Source: Paracoccus cavernae
Lineage (GTDB): Bacteria > Pseudomonadota > Alphaproteobacteria > Rhodobacterales > Rhodobacteraceae
DNA length: 64,000 bases
NCBI GenBank assembly: GCA_030410095.1
Contig: JAUFRC010000003.1
Span: forward strand, 124,001 to 188,000
Reading direction: 5' to 3'
Part shown: positions 40,536 to 50,472 of the stretch, piece after piece
How the letters are laid out: each line of letters begins with the position of its first letter
How positions within the stretch are numbered: the stretch's first letter is position 1
Notes under the pieces: generated by a model
The model's database searches: none
The model's input: the letters and a program-made list of their open reading frames with translations, nothing else
What the model was told of the DNA's origin: nothing
Program-made: the position numbers and the translations under genes

Positions 40536-42789
40536 TCATTCCGAGCCGAAGATGAAGGCCCCAAAAGTCGCGGCGCGACCGGCTTTTGCAAGATCTCGAT
40601 CCCGTATTCGCGCGCGCGTTCGCCCAGCTCCGCCGAGCGGTCCGCAGTGACCAGGCGGGCGGGCAGATCGCGGCCGAAACGCATGCGCAAGGCATTGAGG
40701 CAGGCGATCCCGTCCATCCCCGCGCCAAGCTGGTAATCGACAAGGCACAGATCGGGCTCGACGCCGGTTTCCGCAATCAGATCAAGTGCTTCCTCGCCGC
40801 TGGCCACGCCCAGAACCGTCAGCCCCCAGCGTTCGAGCAGTTCGGTCGTGGCGCGCGCCAGCTCGGCATCGTTTTCGACCAGAAGGACGGTCTGGCCGCT
40901 CTGTTCCTCGTCGGGACCGGCGGTGCGGGTCTGGGGCGCGGGCGGCGTGCGCGCGGGTAAAAGCCCCTCGGCCGAGGTCATCGAAACCGAAAAGGTCGAG
41001 CCGCATCCCAAGGCCGAGCGCAGACCGATCCTGTGGCCAAGCTGGCCTGCCGCGCGCTCGACGATGGCAAGGCCGAGCCCCAGCCCTTCGCCCGCCGCGG
41101 CCTTGCTGTCGAGGCGGTGGAATTCGCGGAAAATCAGGGCCTGATCGGCGGTATCGATCCCCGGCCGCTGTCGCGGATCTGGGCCTGCCATTCGTCCCCG
41201 CGCCGACGCAGACCGACATGGACGCGGCCCTGCGCCGTATAGCGGATCGCGTTGGAAATCAGGTTTTGCAGGATGCGGCGCAGATAGACCTGATCCGAGA
41301 TCACCACGGCGCCCTGCACCGGCGGCACGATCAGTTGCAGCCCCTTGCGCGCGGCGAGCGGGATGAATTCCTCGCGCAATTGCGCAAAGAGCGGCCCCAG
41401 CTCGATCGGCTCCAGCGTGACCGCCGCATGGCCGGACTCAAGCCGCGAAATATCGAGCAAAGCGCCCAGAAGGCCCTCGACCGAATCAAGCGAGCGCTGC
41501 ACCTTGTCGATGGTTTTGCGGGCGGGCGCGCTCATGGTTTCGTCGGGAAGCGAGGCGAGATACAGCGTCGCGGCAGACAAAGGCTGCAAGAGATCATGGC
41601 TCGCGGCGGCGACGAAACGCGCGCGCACGGCATTGGCGCGTTCGGCCTGCGCCAGAGCATCCTCCAGCTCGAGCGTGCGCGCGGCGACCCGCGCCTCGAG
41701 GGTTTCATTGGCCTGCGACAGCGCCGCAAGCGCGCCGCGTTCGGCCGAAACGTCGTCGAAGGACATCACGAAGCCGCCGCCCGGTGTCTCTTGCGCGAAG
41801 ATCTTGAAGATCTGCCCGCCCTTGCGCGTCAGCTCGATCGCGAGACTGTCCTTGCGCCGCACCCGCCGCACCCAATCCGAGATGCGGTGCGGCGACAGCC
41901 CGTGCGGAAAGAGGAACTGGCTTTTGACCTGTTCGAGCAGCTGGTCGAAATGCATGCCCTGCCGGACGCGGGTCCGCGGCAGCGCGAGATATTCGGCAAG
42001 CTTTTCGTTCCAGCCCAATAGCAGAAGCCGCGCGTCGAAAATGCACACGCCAAGCGTCAGATGGTCCAGCGTCGCGCGCATGATCTGGGCGTGATCGTCC
42101 TGCAGGCGGCCGCGCTCCTCGCGTTCGCGCCGGATGAGGTCGGTCACCTCGGTTTGCAAGATCACGGTGCCGCCGTCATCGGTGCGGTGTTCGGAGATCT
42201 GGAGCCAGCGATCGCCTTCGACCGCGAGATCGAGGATGAAATGATGCTCTTTGTGGCGGGCGCGCCGCATCTCGACCCAATCGGGCGGGGAGACATCGGC
42301 GGGCAGCAGGATATGGGCAGAAGAGGCCGCGAGGTTGAGGTAATCGTCAAAGCCGAGGCCGGGCACGAGTTTCGGCACGATATCGGGCAAGAGCACGCTG
42401 AAGCGCGAATTGCACATCACCATGCGCTCGTCGGTGTCGAAAAGCGCGAAACCTTCCTGCACCGTCTCGATTGCCGCGGCGAGGTTCTGGCGCGCGGCCT
42501 CGGTCTCGCGACTGGCTTCGGCGAGGCGCGCGTTCGAGGTATTGAGCAGATCGAGCGCGCGTTCGAGATCGCGCGTCCGGCTGCGCACCTGTTCTTCCAG
42601 CATGGCGGCGCGCTGGAATTGCGCGAAACCGTGGTCGTGATCCTCGGGCATGGCCTCGACCTGACGGATCAGCGCGCCGGTGATCGACAAAAGCTTTTCG
42701 TTGCGCCGCGCCAGATCGTCTTCGGGATGGAAAAGCGCGCCGAGATCCAGCGGCGGGGCGGGGTCGGGCTGGCCGCTGCGGTCGCTCAT
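40536..42789 (-). CDS. Hybrid histidine kinase, NahK-like (two frame breaks)
   Basis: About 751 residues from ATG 42789, which overlaps the stop of the FIST gene upstream. Order: an N-terminal coiled region (EEQVRSRTRDLERALDLL), two PAS-like domains (around residues 105-215 and 225-345), a second coiled stretch, and the phosphoacceptor ASHDLLQPLSAATLYL near residue 400. The ATPase follows with N-box NLISNAIRYT and GLGLGLAIVERAAG, then a C-terminal receiver with the acceptor aspartate in CLVDYQLGAGMDG. Breaks lie near 41175 and in the T-run near 40560. The SHDLLQPL box and the FIST partner match the NahK-type kinases controlled by NosP. It should phosphorylate a receiver such as the adjacent regulator. 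Confidence 0.88.
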
Positions 42790-44017
42790 GGCCGGACTTC
42801 CGGCGGATAGAAAGCCACGCCGGTCAGGGTCTGGTTGACATGGAGCCCGCCGAATTGCTCGCCATAGGTCGAAAAGCCGACGACGCGGTTATTCGCCAGA
42901 ATCCGCGAGACTTCGGCGCCCTTCTGGCGGCTTTCGGCGTCGATGCGGCGGAAGATGCAGTCGAAACCGAGGATGAGATCGGGCGCGCCCGCCGCCGAGA
43001 TTTCGGCCAATGCGCCTTCGAGATGCTCGGCGATATCGCTTGATTGGGCGATGGTAAGCACCATGCCCTCGGCGATGGCACTGAAGAAGACCAGCGAATT
43101 GTCGGGCAAGGCGTGGCGGATGGCGCGGGCGTGATAGCTGCCGCCGGCGCGCACCAGAACGGGGCGGGTGGCGAAGACATCGGCCGTCAGCGCATCGACC
43201 GGCAGGCCGACAAGGCGGGCATATTCCAGCGCCGCCGGCTCGTCGTTGATGCGCGTCACGATGCGGCGCAACGGATCGGCGGCGGTCACGATCATGCGCG
43301 CGGACGAGGGCCGGTTGTTGTCGAAAGAGAAATTGCGCAACTCGCCGCGGCTGCGGATCAGGCACAAAATCGCGGCATTGTCGAGAATGCGGCCGTCGGC
43401 AAAGACTTTGGCATTGCGGAAATGGCCCGAATCCCCGCCGATCCGCCGACCATCGGCACATGGCCGAGCCCGCCGGTCAGCGCCGCGATCAGGGCTTCTT
43501 CCTGCCCCGACAGCCCGTCGACCAGCAGGATCGCGAGGTCATGGGGCAGGGCCTCGGCGCGGCGGGTCAGATCTTCGCGGGCATGGAGAACCTCGGCCAC
43601 GATTTCGCGGGTGGCGATGTGCTCGATATTCTCGATCACGACATATTCGGCGGCAAAACTCGTCTCGGGCAAGGCGAGGGCGACAATCTGGCCGGTCTCG
43701 TAACCGCTGGCACCGATCTCTCCGGCGGTGGTGCAGCCGGTGATGCGCGAATGGGGATAATGGCGTGCCGCATCCGCCAGAAGCGGCGCGATATCGGCCT
43801 GAAGCGAGGCGAAAAGCACGATCAGCGCGAAAGGCCCCGGCCCGAGCATCCCCGCAAGGGCCTGCGCGGCATCGGGCGTATCGGCCGCGACCGAGGCGCT
43901 GCGGGGCGCGCTGTCCGCTGCCGTGTCTTGCGTCCCGCCGATAGCTTCGCCATCCGTGCGGGGCGCGAAGGAAAGCAGCCCGTTCAAGGGGATATCACCA
44001 TCCGAAACTTCCTCCAT
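42786..44017 (-). CDS. nosP: FIST domain sensor, NosP-type NO-sensing protein (one frame break)
   Basis: About 410 residues from ATG 44017. FIST-N is recognisable by RITGCTTAGEIGASGYETG near residue 95 and the VLHAREDL region. FIST-C shows VRAGGSYHARAIRH, FFSAIAEGMVLTIA, LGFDCIFRRIDAESR and VVGFSTYGEQFGGLHVNQT. One base is missing near 43440. In Pseudomonas and other bacteria, this FIST subgroup (NosP) binds haem and NO and inhibits a kinase encoded beside it. The gene order here, response regulator then FIST then hybrid kinase with an ATGA overlap, supports the same role. Haem binding cannot be judged from sequence. Confidence 0.82.
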
Positions 44018-44128
44018 ACCGCTTAACCCTCCCCCTCGGGCAAAGGTTATGAACTTCGTCGTGACCCGACAAGGGGCGGCATCGGAGCGGCGTGATTGCG
44101 CGGGCCGACATGGATTTCGTCGCGCGGC

Positions 44129-44827
44129 TTAATGGCTCGGGCTCGGGCCGGTTTCCTGCGCTTCGCGCGCCATGAGCACGGCCTGGGTGCGCGAATAGAC
44201 CCCGAGTTTGCGCATGATCGCGGTGATATGGGCCTTCACCGTGGTCTCGGCGATGGACATGTCGTGGGCGATCTGCTTGTTCATTTTCCCCGCACAGATC
44301 TGTTCGAGGATCTTGGCCTGCTGGCGCGTCAGCTGCGAGAGCTTGCGGATCGCCTCGTCTTGCGACGAGGGCGAGCGCGGCTCCGTCAGGCTGGCGAGAC
44401 TGGCTTCGGGGACGAAAACTTCTCCGCGCGCAATCGTGTCGAGCGCCTGCCGGAACATGTCGCGTTTGGCATGTTTGGGCAGATAGCCCGCCGCACCGGC
44501 CAGCAGCGCCGAGCGGATGATGCGTGGCTCGGCGGCGGCCGTCACCACCACGACCGGAACGTCCGGCGCGGATTGGCGCAGGGCCATGAGGCCGGAAAGT
44601 CCATTGACATCAGGTAGATGCAGGTCAAGCAGGATCAGGTCGGGCCGCTCGGCGCTTTCAATGCGGGCAATGGCCTCGTCCATTGTCTCATAATGTTCGA
44701 TCCGCTCGATTCCGGCCACGGATTGCAGCGTCATCGCCAAAGCATCCCCGAAAAGCGGGTGGTCCTCGACGATCAGGGCCGAGCGGAATCCGTTCTGCGG
44801 GCGGCTGAAGGCGGGGTCGTCCTGCAT
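44129..44827 (-). CDS. LuxR-type (NarL-like) response regulator
   Basis: Intact 232-residue protein from ATG 44827. The receiver has the acidic pair ED (residues 21-22), acceptor Asp68 in LILLDLHLPDVNG, and the conserved Thr in VVVTAA and Lys in YLPKHA. A C-terminal LuxR helix-turn-helix follows (LTRQQAKILEQICAGKMNKQIAHDM, split; recognition helix SIAETTVKAHITAIMRKL). It is the first gene of the operon with the FIST sensor and hybrid kinase and is the obvious output. Target genes are unknown; in NosP systems the output affects biofilm, motility or virulence. Confidence 0.92.
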   Translation of the reverse strand: MQDDPAFSRPQNGFRSALIVEDHPLFGDALAMTLQSVAGIERIEHYETMDEAIARIESAERPDLILLDLHLPDVNGLSGLMALRQSAPDVPVVVVTAAAEPRIIRSALLAGAAGYLPKHAKRDMFRQALDTIARGEVFVPEASLASLTEPRSPSSQDEAIRKLSQLTRQQAKILEQICAGKMNKQIAHDMSIAETTVKAHITAIMRKLGVYSRTQAVLMAREAQETGPSPSH

Positions 44828-44966
44828 CTTTTCCTCGGCGTTGTTTCTGCCTTTTGCCGATCTTAGACCGCGTTTTGCGATCTGCGGTATTGCTGAAAAG
44901 TCGCGGTTGTTCCCTGCCTGCGATGCGCACAGGATGGCGGCTGTCGGGCCGTGGCCCGTGCGGCGC

Positions 44967-46218
44967 TCAGGGCCTGCCGCTGGCGATGGCCAGACCGTCG
45001 ACCACGGCGGTAAAGGCCTCGGAGCGGCTGACCTCGGCCTTGGTGCAAAGCGCCTTCGCCTCGTCGGCGACCAGCGACATCAGGCTCGAACCGCCGACCA
45101 AAACGATGCGCCCGATCGCTTCGGGCGCGGTGTCCGCCATGTCCAGCGTCTCGGACATGGCCTGATGCAGGGCGCGGCGATAGGCACCGAGCGCGGCATC
45201 CATCGAGGCCGGCGTGACATCCGCCGCAAGGCCGCGCTCGATATAGCCCATGGCGATACGGGCTTCGGGGCGGGCGGAATTGGCGGCGATCTTGCCCTTT
45301 TCGACGGCAAAGGCCAGCTCGTGGCCCAGCTCGTCCCCGATCACCGTGGCGAGGCGGGTCATCTTCTTGGGCTCGACCGCATGTTTGACCAGATCCGCCA
45401 CCAGTTTCTGGGTGTCGCGGGTATAGAGGAAGGGGATTTTCGGCCAGCTTGAAAGGTCCTGATAGACCCCGTTCGGCACCGGCAAGAGCCCTCGCCGAAG
45501 GTGCGGCGCAGTTCGGTGCCGTGACCCAGCAGCGGCATGGCATGGCTGAGCGAGATCGCATGGTCGAAATCGGTGCCGCCAAGACGCAGGCCGTGGCTGG
45601 CGAGGATCTCGACCCGGCCTCCGGGCGCGCGATAGACTGAGAAATCCGAGGTGCCGCCGCCGATATCGACGATCAGCCCCAGCTCTTCGGGGCGGCCGAG
45701 GCTATGGCTCGCGACAGCGGCTGCCTCGGGTTCGAACATGAAATCGACCCCGCGAAACCGGCGGCGAGATAGCAGGCGCGCAGATCCTCTTCGGCCTTGC
45801 GGTCGCGGGCGGGATCGGCCGAGTGGAAATGGACCGGACGGCCCGACAGCGCATGGGTGAAGCGGCGGCCGGTCTCGGCCTCGGCGCGCGCTTTCACGGC
45901 GGCGAGAAAGGCGGTGACGATTTCGGACAGGGTGCGGCGCTTGCCGCCGACCAGACGGCTCTCGTGGAAGAGGCTGGTCCCGAGGATGCTTTTGAGCGCG
46001 CGCATGAAGCGGCCGTCTTCGCCGTCGATCAGCGATTGCACCGCCTGCTGGCCGATCTGCATCGCGGCGCCGCGCGTCGGGAAAAAGACGGCGGTGGGCA
46101 ATGTGTCCTCGCCGCCCGCAATCGGGATGCGGCGGAGCGCGCCGTCCTGCCAGATCGCTGCGGCAGAGTTCGAAGTGCCGAAATCAATGGCGAGAATGGC
46201 GTCGGGCGCGTCGGACAT
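44967..46218 (-). CDS. Hsp70-like chaperone, YegD type (two frame breaks)
   Basis: About 417 residues from ATG 46218 (MSDAPDAILAIDFGTSNS). It has the actin-like ATPase core of Hsp70: phosphate 1 AIDFGTSNSAAAIW, phosphate 2 IVDIGGGTSDFSVYRA near residue 195, and adenosine motif IVLVGGSSLMSLVADEA near 360. The peptide-binding domain of DnaK is absent, and the length matches the YegD group. Breaks are near 45745 and 45490. The role of YegD proteins is poorly known; an ATP-dependent chaperone-like function in the cytoplasm is assumed. No co-chaperone gene is adjacent. Confidence 0.85.
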
Positions 46219-46364
46219 GGGCGGACCTGTGATCGGAGAAGGGCGCGGCCGCGGGGCCGGAAGGCGGAGCGGCGGGGCTATACCGAAGGCGCGCCTGCTG
46301 CAAGACCCGCATTGGCCCTTACCCCGCATCGGCGCGAAAGTGCTTGGTCCGAAAGGCAAGGGTC

Positions 46365-46403
46365 GCACCGGCATGATCCGCACCGGCATGATCCGCACCG
46401 GCA
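46365..46403. repeat. 15-base tandem repeat, 2.6 copies
   Basis: The unit GCACCGGCATGATCC is repeated at 46365, 46380 and (partial) 46395 in the spacer between the Hsp70-like gene and the lyase gene. It is perfectly conserved between copies. It looks like a small slippage array; no function is evident. Confidence 0.8.
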
Positions 46404-46414
46404 AGGGCCGAAGG

Positions 46415-46442
46415 GAAAGGCCCCGCAGGTGCGGGGCCTTTC
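46415..46442. terminator. Terminator after the DHDPS-family gene
   Basis: GAAAGGCCCCGC (46415-46426) and GCGGGGCCTTTC (46431-46442) form a perfect 12-base stem with loop AGGT, 24 bases after the stop of the minus-strand lyase gene. The T-tract on that strand is short and interrupted. Confidence 0.75.
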
Positions 46443-46466
46443 GGGATGGTGAAGGGCTCGGGCCGA

Positions 46467-47427
46467 TCAGGCCGCGAGTTTGGCGATGACGCCGCCCTGT
46501 TTGCTCCAGTCGGCGAACCAGTCCTGGAACAGTTTGAGCTGCGCTTCGCAATAGCCCTGCTGGCTCGGCGAGAGCTTGTCGAACTCGTTGAAATGCGTGA
46601 CATATTCCGGGTTGCCGGTCAGCACCATCATATGTTTGTAGAACAGGACCAGATCCGGGCCTTCGTCGAAGGACGACAGCACGCGCAGCGCCGCTTCCAG
46701 TTCCAGCGCGCGGGTGCGGGCCTCGGCATCGCCTTTGGCTGCGGCTTTGCACAGTTTGACCAGCAGCAGGACCTCTTTGGGCAGGACGTTGCCGATGCCG
46801 GTGATGGTGCCGATCGCGCCGCATTCGACGATGCCGACGAAGTTGGCGGTATCGACGCCGACCATCAGTGCGACCCCGTCATCGGCCGAGGTGATGAATT
46901 CCGCTGCATAGCGCAGGTCTTTCGGCCCGCCGAATTCCTTGAAGCCGATCAGGTTCTTGTGCTCGCGACGCAGTTCGAAGAACAGCTCGGCGCGGGTCGC
47001 GAAACCGTAATAGGGGCTGTTGTAGATCACGGCCGGAACGTCCGGAGCAGCGGCGAGGATCGCCTTGAAATGCTCTTTCTGGGCCGCGACCGAGGTGCCG
47101 CGCGACATGACGCGGGGATCACCATCAGCGCCTGCGCGCCGACCTTCTGGGCATGGGCCGCATGGGCAACCGCCAGTTTGGTGTTGACCGCGCCGGTGCC
47201 GACCATGACCGGAACGCCGGCTTTGACCAGCGCTTCGACGCCCTGCATGCGCTCTTCGTCGGTCAGCAGCGGCCAATCGCCCATCGAGCCGCAATAGACG
47301 ACGCCCGACATGCCCTGCGCGACCAGATCCTGACCCTTGCGCACCAGCGCGTCGAAATCAGGGTACGGTCCGCTTTGCACGGGGTCATCAGCGCCGGGAT
47401 CGTGCCCGTGAACATATCCGAAATCAT
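46467..47427 (-). CDS. Dihydrodipicolinate synthase family aldolase/lyase (two frame breaks)
   Basis: About 320 residues from ATG 47427 behind GGAGAGAAAG. A class I aldolase TIM barrel: FTGTIPALMTPC at the N-terminus, GVVYCGSMGDWPLLTDEER as the family GxxGE/D signature, the tyrosine in YNSPYYG and the Schiff-base lysine in LIGFKEFGG. Breaks are near 47375 and 47106. The CGSMGDWPLL variant and the divergent GntR regulator recall 4-hydroxyproline-pathway deaminases (pyrroline-4-hydroxy-2-carboxylate deaminase) more than lysine-pathway DapA. The substrate is inferred. Two palindromes in the divergent spacer probably control it. Confidence 0.82.
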
Positions 47428-47514
47428 CTTTCTCTCCATCATTACAGGGCCTGCCGCGGCAAAGAGATCCGCGATTCCCGTCATCTGACTCTCAACATAA
47501 CTCATGTATTTTAT

Positions 47515-47524
47515 TTGTCGACAA
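47515..47524. promoter_or_regulatory. Palindrome TTGTCGACAA, probable GntR operator 1
   Basis: Perfect ten-base palindrome 88 bases upstream of the lyase start, in its promoter region. It shares nine of ten bases with the copy beside the regulator gene (47733-47742) and has the TTGT-N2-ACAA form typical of FadR/FCD-type GntR operators. The divergent regulator is the natural binder. Confidence 0.65.
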
Positions 47525-47732
47525 GTTTTCTGCATGATCCGCAACAGGGCCCGCCGCAGGGCGAAAGGCGCGCGCCGCATCGGGAAAAGGGTGGAACAGC
47601 GGCTGGAACGGTGCGCCCGGGGCGGGGTGGCCAAGGTACGGGCAAAGGGCGCGAAAAGGCGCGCAAACGCAGGGAAACAACAGCAAAAGCGCTGAAAAGA
47701 CTTTGATCCTCGGCCCAACAAGTCCATATTCA

Positions 47733-47742
47733 TTGTCGACAC
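47733..47742. promoter_or_regulatory. TTGTCGACAC, probable GntR operator 2
   Basis: Near-perfect copy of the palindrome at 47515-47524, ending 12 bases before the start of the GntR-type regulator gene. Its position over the start region fits autoregulation. Function is inferred from symmetry, repetition and context. Confidence 0.6.
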
Positions 47743-47754
47743 AGAGGATACCAG

Positions 47755-48458
47755 ATGGACCAGAAACAGGCGCCCGCATCGGCAGACCGCAAACGGGGCT
47801 CGGGCGTGAAGCTCGTCTATGACGTGCTGCGCGACGAGATCATCAGCCTTTCGCTGCCCCCGGCAGTGCGATCGACGAGAACCAGTTGGCCGAGCGCTTC
47901 GCCATGTCGCGCACGCCGATCCGCGAGGCTTTGGTGCGCCTTGCCGGTGACGGTCTGGTCACGACCCTGCCCAACCGTTCGACCGTGGTCTCGAATATCG
48001 ACTTCCTCAGCCTGCCCGCGTTTTTCGATGCGATCACCCTGATGTACCGCGTCACCACCCGTCTGGCCGCGCGCAACCGCACGCCCGAGGATCTCGCGGT
48101 CATCCGCGCCCATCAGGCCGATTTCGCCCGTGCGGTGCGTGATCAGGATGCTCTGGGCATGATCGCGACCAACCGCGATTTCCACGCCTCGATCGCGGAT
48201 GCGGGCAAGAACCCCTATTATGCGAGCCTCTTTGCGCGGCTGCTGGACGAGGGGCGGCGCCTCTTGCGGCTTTACTATTCCTCTTATGCCGACAAGCTCC
48301 CCGAGGAATTCGTGACCGAGCACGAAGAGATGATCCGCGCGATCGAGAATCAGGACATCGACACCGCCGACCGGCTCGGCGCGACCCATGCCGACCAGAT
48401 CGTCCTGCAGATCCGCACCCTGATCGCCGAAGACCGGCGCGAACATATTCCGCTGTAA
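47755..48458 (+). CDS. GntR family regulator, FCD type (one frame break)
   Basis: About 234 residues from ATG 47755 behind AGAGGA. The winged helix spans the break: VYDVLRDEIISLSLPPG, then after one missing base near 47865 IDENQLAERFAMSRTPIREAL and VRLAGDGLVTTLPNRSTVV. The C-terminal FCD effector domain has the metal-site pattern (RAARNR, NRDFHASIADAGKN, HEEMIRAIENQD, THADQIVLQ). It is divergent from the DHDPS-family lyase and is the likely regulator of that gene and of itself through the TTGTCGACAM palindromes. Its ligand is probably the lyase substrate or a related acid. Confidence 0.87.
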
Positions 48459-48481
48459 AGCCGTGTAAAATCCCAGCAATC

Positions 48482-48506
48482 CGGGCCCGTCGCAAGATCG
48501 GGCCCG
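48482..48506 (+). terminator. Terminator after the GntR gene
   Basis: CGGGCCCG (48482-48489) and CGGGCCCG (48499-48506) pair perfectly (the arm is itself a palindrome) and are followed by TTTTCG. It lies 23 bases after the stop. Confidence 0.85.
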
Positions 48507-48635
48507 TTTTCGTCGGGCGCGCTGCACGGTCAGGCGCCCCCGCGAAACTCCCCGCGCTTTCGCAAAACTTTCACAACCGCGACACCCCCTGTCACAGCCC
48601 CTGCCTATTTCGGTCGCCAACAAGCCGGGGGCGAG

Positions 48636-49474
48636 ATGCTGCTATCTTTTGAGAATGTGACGCGGATTTTCGGGCAGGCCACTGCCGTAGATCACGCGAG
48701 TTTCCAGATCGACCGCCCGATGATGGTCGGCGTGATCGGCGCATCGGGCGCGGGAAAATCGACGCTGTTGCGCATGATGAACCGACTGACCGATGCGAGC
48801 TCGGGGCGGATCCTTTTCGAGGGGCAGGACATTCTGGCCTATAAGGGCGCCGACAAGCGCCGCTGGCAGAGCCAATGCGCGATGATCTTCCAGCAGTTCA
48901 ATCTGGTGCCGCGCGTCGATGTCGTCTCCAACGTGCTGCACGGGCTGCTCAACCGGCGCGGCATCGGGGCGACGCTTCTGAACCTGTGGCCGCGCGAGGA
49001 TATCGCCCGCGCCATCGCGATCCTCGACCGTCTGGGCATTGCCGAACAGGCCGCCAAACGCGCCGAGGCGCTTTCGGGCGGCCAGCAGCAGCGTGTGGCG
49101 ATCGCCCGCGCCCTGATGCAGGACCCCAAGATCATCCTCGCCGACGAGCCGATCGCCAGCCTCGATCCGATGAATGCGCAGATCGTGATGCGCACGCTGC
49201 GCCAGATCCACGAAGAGGACGGCCGCACGGTGATCGCGAACCTCCACACGCTCGATACGGCGCGGCGCTATTGCGACCGCGTGATCGGGATGCGCCACGG
49301 CCGCGTGGTCTTCGACGGCGCGCCCGCGCAACTGACGCCGGCCGCCGCCCGCGACATCTACGGCGCGGGCCACGACTTTTCCGAGGCCGCGACCTCGACC
49401 GAAATCGACACGCTGGAGCGCGATCCCGCCCCCTGCGCGACGATGCCTATGCCGCCCGCATGTTGGCGGATTGA
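48636..49474 (+). CDS. phnC: Phosphonate-type ABC transporter ATP-binding protein (one frame break)
   Basis: About 279 residues from ATG 48636. Walker A GASGAGKST near residue 35, Q-loop IFQQFNLVPRVDV, signature ALSGGQQQRVAIARAL, Walker B IILADEPIASLD and switch region VIANLHTLDTA are present. The NLVPRxDVxxNVLHGLL text is characteristic of PhnC. One base is missing near 49437; the repaired C-terminus ends AARMLAD at 49474. It powers uptake of phosphonate or phosphite with PhnD and the two PhnE permeases downstream. No C-P lyase or other phosphonate catabolic genes are in the window. Confidence 0.9.
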
Positions 49475-49518
49475 GCGCAAGACCAACCCCAGACCCCGAA
49501 AAACCGGAGTTCCACCCC

Positions 49519-50427
49519 ATGAAATCCCTTGTCCTCGCCCTGACGGTCTCGACCGCGATGGTGCTGCCTGCTTTCGCGCAGGACGGCATCAAGGAATTCA
49601 ACATCGGCGTGATGGGCGGCGAGAATGCGCAGGACCGCATGACCGCGAATGCCTGCCTGCAAAAATATGCCGAGGAAGCGCTCGGCGTTCCGGTCAAGCT
49701 TTTCACTCCGGCCGATTACGACGGCGTTATCCAGGGCCTGCTCGGCGGGACGCTGGATGCGGCGAGCCTCGGCGCCTCCAGCTATGCCAAGATCTATCTC
49801 ACCGATCCCGAAGCGGTTGATCCGGTGCTGGTCAAAGCCAATCTCGACGGCTCGACCACCTATCACTCGATCGGCTTCGCGCGCACCTACAGCGGCATCA
49901 CCTCGCTGGCCGATATGAAGGGCAAGAGCTTCGGCTTCGGCGATCCGAACTCGACCTCGGGCTATCTCATCCCGCTGGTCGAAATCCCGGCCGAGGGCTA
50001 TTCGATGAAGCCGGGCGAGTATTTCGGCGAGATCAAATTCACCGGCGGCCACGAACAGACCATCATCGCGGTCCAGAACGGCGATGTCGCGGCGGGCGTG
50101 ACCTGGGCGGATGCCCAGGGCGATTGGGCCGACGGCTACAATTCGGGCGCTTTGCGCAAGGCGGCAGATGCGGGCATCGTCGACATGAACCAGATCGTCG
50201 AGATCTGGAAATCCAAGCCGATCCCCGAAGGCCCCTTTGTCGTCCGCAAGGCGCTGCCCGACGACGTGAAGACCAAATTCACCGCACTTCTGGCCGAGCT
50301 GGGCGAGAAGGACAAGGAATGCCTTTACGGTGTGGCTTCGGGCGAGACGGCGGGCTTCAAGCCGGTCACCCACGAGGCCTACAACACCATCATCGACGTG
50401 CGCAAAGCCGAACTTGCAGCGCAGTAA
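49519..50427 (+). CDS. phnD: Phosphonate ABC transporter substrate-binding protein
   Basis: Intact 302-residue protein from ATG 49519. A Sec signal peptide (MKSLVLALTV to AFAQ, about 21 residues) exports it to the periplasm. The mature protein shows the PhnD fold landmarks: FTPADYDGVIQGLL, SYAKIYLTDP, and the ligand-loop text FGDPNSTSGYLIP near residue 145. It captures phosphonate-like anions for the PhnC-PhnE importer. It lies 44 bases after phnC and is followed by a hairpin that probably raises its level relative to the permeases. Confidence 0.93.
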   Translation: MKSLVLALTVSTAMVLPAFAQDGIKEFNIGVMGGENAQDRMTANACLQKYAEEALGVPVKLFTPADYDGVIQGLLGGTLDAASLGASSYAKIYLTDPEAVDPVLVKANLDGSTTYHSIGFARTYSGITSLADMKGKSFGFGDPNSTSGYLIPLVEIPAEGYSMKPGEYFGEIKFTGGHEQTIIAVQNGDVAAGVTWADAQGDWADGYNSGALRKAADAGIVDMNQIVEIWKSKPIPEGPFVVRKALPDDVKTKFTALLAELGEKDKECLYGVASGETAGFKPVTHEAYNTIIDVRKAELAAQ

Positions 50428-50440
50428 TTTCCGAAAACGG

Positions 50441-50464
50441 GCGGGCAGGGGTTTTCCTGCCCGC
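50441..50464 (+). terminator. Intra-operon hairpin after phnD
   Basis: GCGGGCAGG (50441-50449) and CCTGCCCGC (50456-50464) form a perfect nine-base stem followed by TTTTT. In binding-protein operons such leaky terminators yield more binding protein than permease. Confidence 0.85.
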
Positions 50465-50472
50465 TTTTTCAC

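Noticed and set aside
46365..46403. CRISPR-like array
   Set aside because: The repeat is directly tandem with no spacers and fewer than three full copies. No cas genes are in the window.
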